NCBI GenBank assembly: GCA_026413255.1
Contig: JAOCZO010000021.1
Coordinates: 124,001-188,000, forward strand
From: Fereydounia khargensis
Taxonomy: Eukaryota > Basidiomycota > Ustilaginomycetes > Urocystidales > Fereydouniaceae
Direction: 5' to 3'
Length of the DNA stretch: 64,000 bases
In this document: in pieces, positions 63,007-64,000 of the stretch
Numbering within the stretch: the stretch's first letter is position 1
Layout: every line of letters begins with the position of its first letter
Made by a program: the position numbers and the translations under genes
The notes under the pieces: generated by a model
The model's input: the letters and a program-made list of their open reading frames with translations, nothing else
What the model was told of the DNA's origin: nothing
Databases searched by the model: none

Positions 63007-64000
63007 TTAACGACGCCGTTGCATGTCGTCCCAGCCCTGCGGGTACTGCTGTTGGGATGCGGGGGCGTTCATGACCGCCGCGAGGGGCTGACCGGCTTCG
63101 AGGAGCGCCGCTTTCTCGCCGCACTCCTTCTCTACGCGCCAGTGGCGACGGAGCGCATCGCTGCGCGGGAAACCTTTGCCGCAGATCTCGCACACGTACG
63201 GCTTGTCGCCGCTGTGCACACGCGCGTGTCGCTCCAGATCGTGTTTGCGCGAAAAGGCACGCGGGCACACGGAGCATGCGAACGGCTTGAGTTGCGAGTG
63301 CGAGCGTAGGTGCGCTTTCAGGTTGTACGAGCGGTTCTTGGCAAACGTCTTGTTGCAGTTCGGGTACGGACACCTGGCGATGCCTTCGGCGTCGATGCTG
63401 GCGTCCATCGCATCCCCAAGCGCGTTAATCATGTCGGATGAGTTGGACCCGCCCATAAAATGCCCGTTGTGGTGCGGATGGTGGTGGTGGTGCATTGGCC
63501 CCGGCGGCCCTCCCGCAAACATGGCGCCACGAGGCATATGTGGTGGCTGTGGTTGCATGAGGTGGTGAGGAACTCCCCGCCCAACTGGATGCATCGGAGG
63601 ACCGCCTCCGGGCATCATGCCCATCTCACCGCCGCCCATCATGTGTGGATGGACGGTTGGCGGCAGCTCACCCATGCCACCGCTCCCTGGTGACCGATGA
63701 GGCATGCCATTGGGCGGTGGAGGCCCGTACCCTGGTGCATCCGGCCTGCCAGGAAGACCCGAGTTGACTGACATCGGTGGTGGCGCGGCCATGCGACCAG
63801 CTTGCTCTGGATCGTTACTGTTGGCACCGCCGTAGCCCCCAACCAGTCGTCCTTTACCAGGCGCTTGTGAGGGAACCATCATGATGTCTTTGCCACCGAC
63901 CTTGTCGCCAGAATGCCGTCGTTGAGCCGGGTCGAGATCGGAAGGCGGGTATGCAGACATAACGGATGGGTTGGCGCCAGGCATGACCTGAGGCCGTTGG
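63007..64000 (-). CDS. C2H2 zinc-finger protein, 5' end outside the window
   Basis: The frame runs open to the right edge; an internal ATG lies at 63984 but upstream codons are also open, so the true start is probably beyond 64000. The visible 325+ residues begin with a long Gly/Pro/Met/His-rich region (including HHHHHPHH). Three zinc fingers follow near the C-terminus: CPYPNCNKTFAKNRSYNLKA with HLRSH, CSVCPRAFSRKHDLERHARV with H, and CEICGKGFPRSDALRRHWRV with EKEC, a C2HC form. The YNL, HDLERH and SDALRRH recognition helices resemble the calcineurin-responsive factor Crz1 group. No PxIxIT calcineurin-docking site is in the visible part. A nuclear transcription factor is likely; identity as Crz1 is tentative. 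Confidence 0.85.
   Translation of the reverse strand, partial: QRPQVMPGANPSVMSAYPPSDLDPAQRRHSGDKVGGKDIMMVPSQAPGKGRLVGGYGGANSNDPEQAGRMAAPPPMSVNSGLPGRPDAPGYGPPPPNGMPHRSPGSGGMGELPPTVHPHMMGGGEMGMMPGGGPPMHPVGRGVPHHLMQPQPPHMPRGAMFAGGPPGPMHHHHHPHHNGHFMGGSNSSDMINALGDAMDASIDAEGIARCPYPNCNKTFAKNRSYNLKAHLRSHSQLKPFACSVCPRAFSRKHDLERHARVHSGDKPYVCEICGKGFPRSDALRRHWRVEKECGEKAALLEAGQPLAAVMNAPASQQQYPQGWDDMQRRR

Overview
This window comes from a filamentous or yeast-like basidiomycete, most likely a smut-type fungus (Ustilaginomycotina). The signs are short GT-AG introns, long serine- and proline-rich extensions on conserved proteins, a stand-alone 118-nt 5S rRNA gene of the smut type, and a gene set (LEO1, MGM101, LTO1, HP1, SEC59, ERF2) spread over both strands with no operons. 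I cannot name the genus. No transposon, virus-derived element, CRISPR array or secondary-metabolite cluster was seen. Exon coordinates were built by hand from GT-AG sites, reading phase and family alignment from memory, so they are models and not transcript-confirmed.

Layout, left to right: the 3' end of an unknown acidic protein (1-772); an NIP30/FAM192A homologue; importin alpha, divergent from GTP cyclohydrolase II (RIB1); a PPZ-type phosphatase; RPL30 and RPL37 on a shared divergent promoter; LEO1 and MGM101 on a divergent promoter; a probable eIF4E-binding protein; isovaleryl-CoA dehydrogenase; a 5S rRNA gene; LTO1; a Whi3/Scw1-type RNA-binding protein; a 2.8-kb stretch with no recognisable gene; eIF3k and IDI1 (divergent); RPL9; a PC-esterase-like membrane protein; an UNC93-like transporter; a WW-domain protein divergent from an ammonium transporter; an HP1 homologue; an intron-containing initiator tRNA-Met; a DUF3445 haem-dependent demethylase-like protein; an ERF2-type palmitoyltransferase divergent from VPS28; dolichol kinase SEC59; an APSES-domain protein; proteasome subunit alpha7; U1-70K; and a C2H2 zinc-finger gene cut by the right edge.

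Most genes are housekeeping and are not functionally linked. Protein synthesis is well represented: three ribosomal proteins, eIF3k, LTO1 (rRNA/ribosome assembly), 5S rRNA, initiator tRNA and an eIF4E binder. The regulatory sequence is more informative than the gene content. The RPL30/RPL37 and RPL9 promoters share an exact 12-base element followed about 20 bases later by a CACGTGAT box. The ammonium transporter promoter carries seven GATAAG sites in about 600 bases, which points to GATA-factor nitrogen control. A family of pentanucleotide TACAG/TACGG hairpin-prone repeats recurs in non-coding DNA across the window. I found no convincing new multi-gene system.
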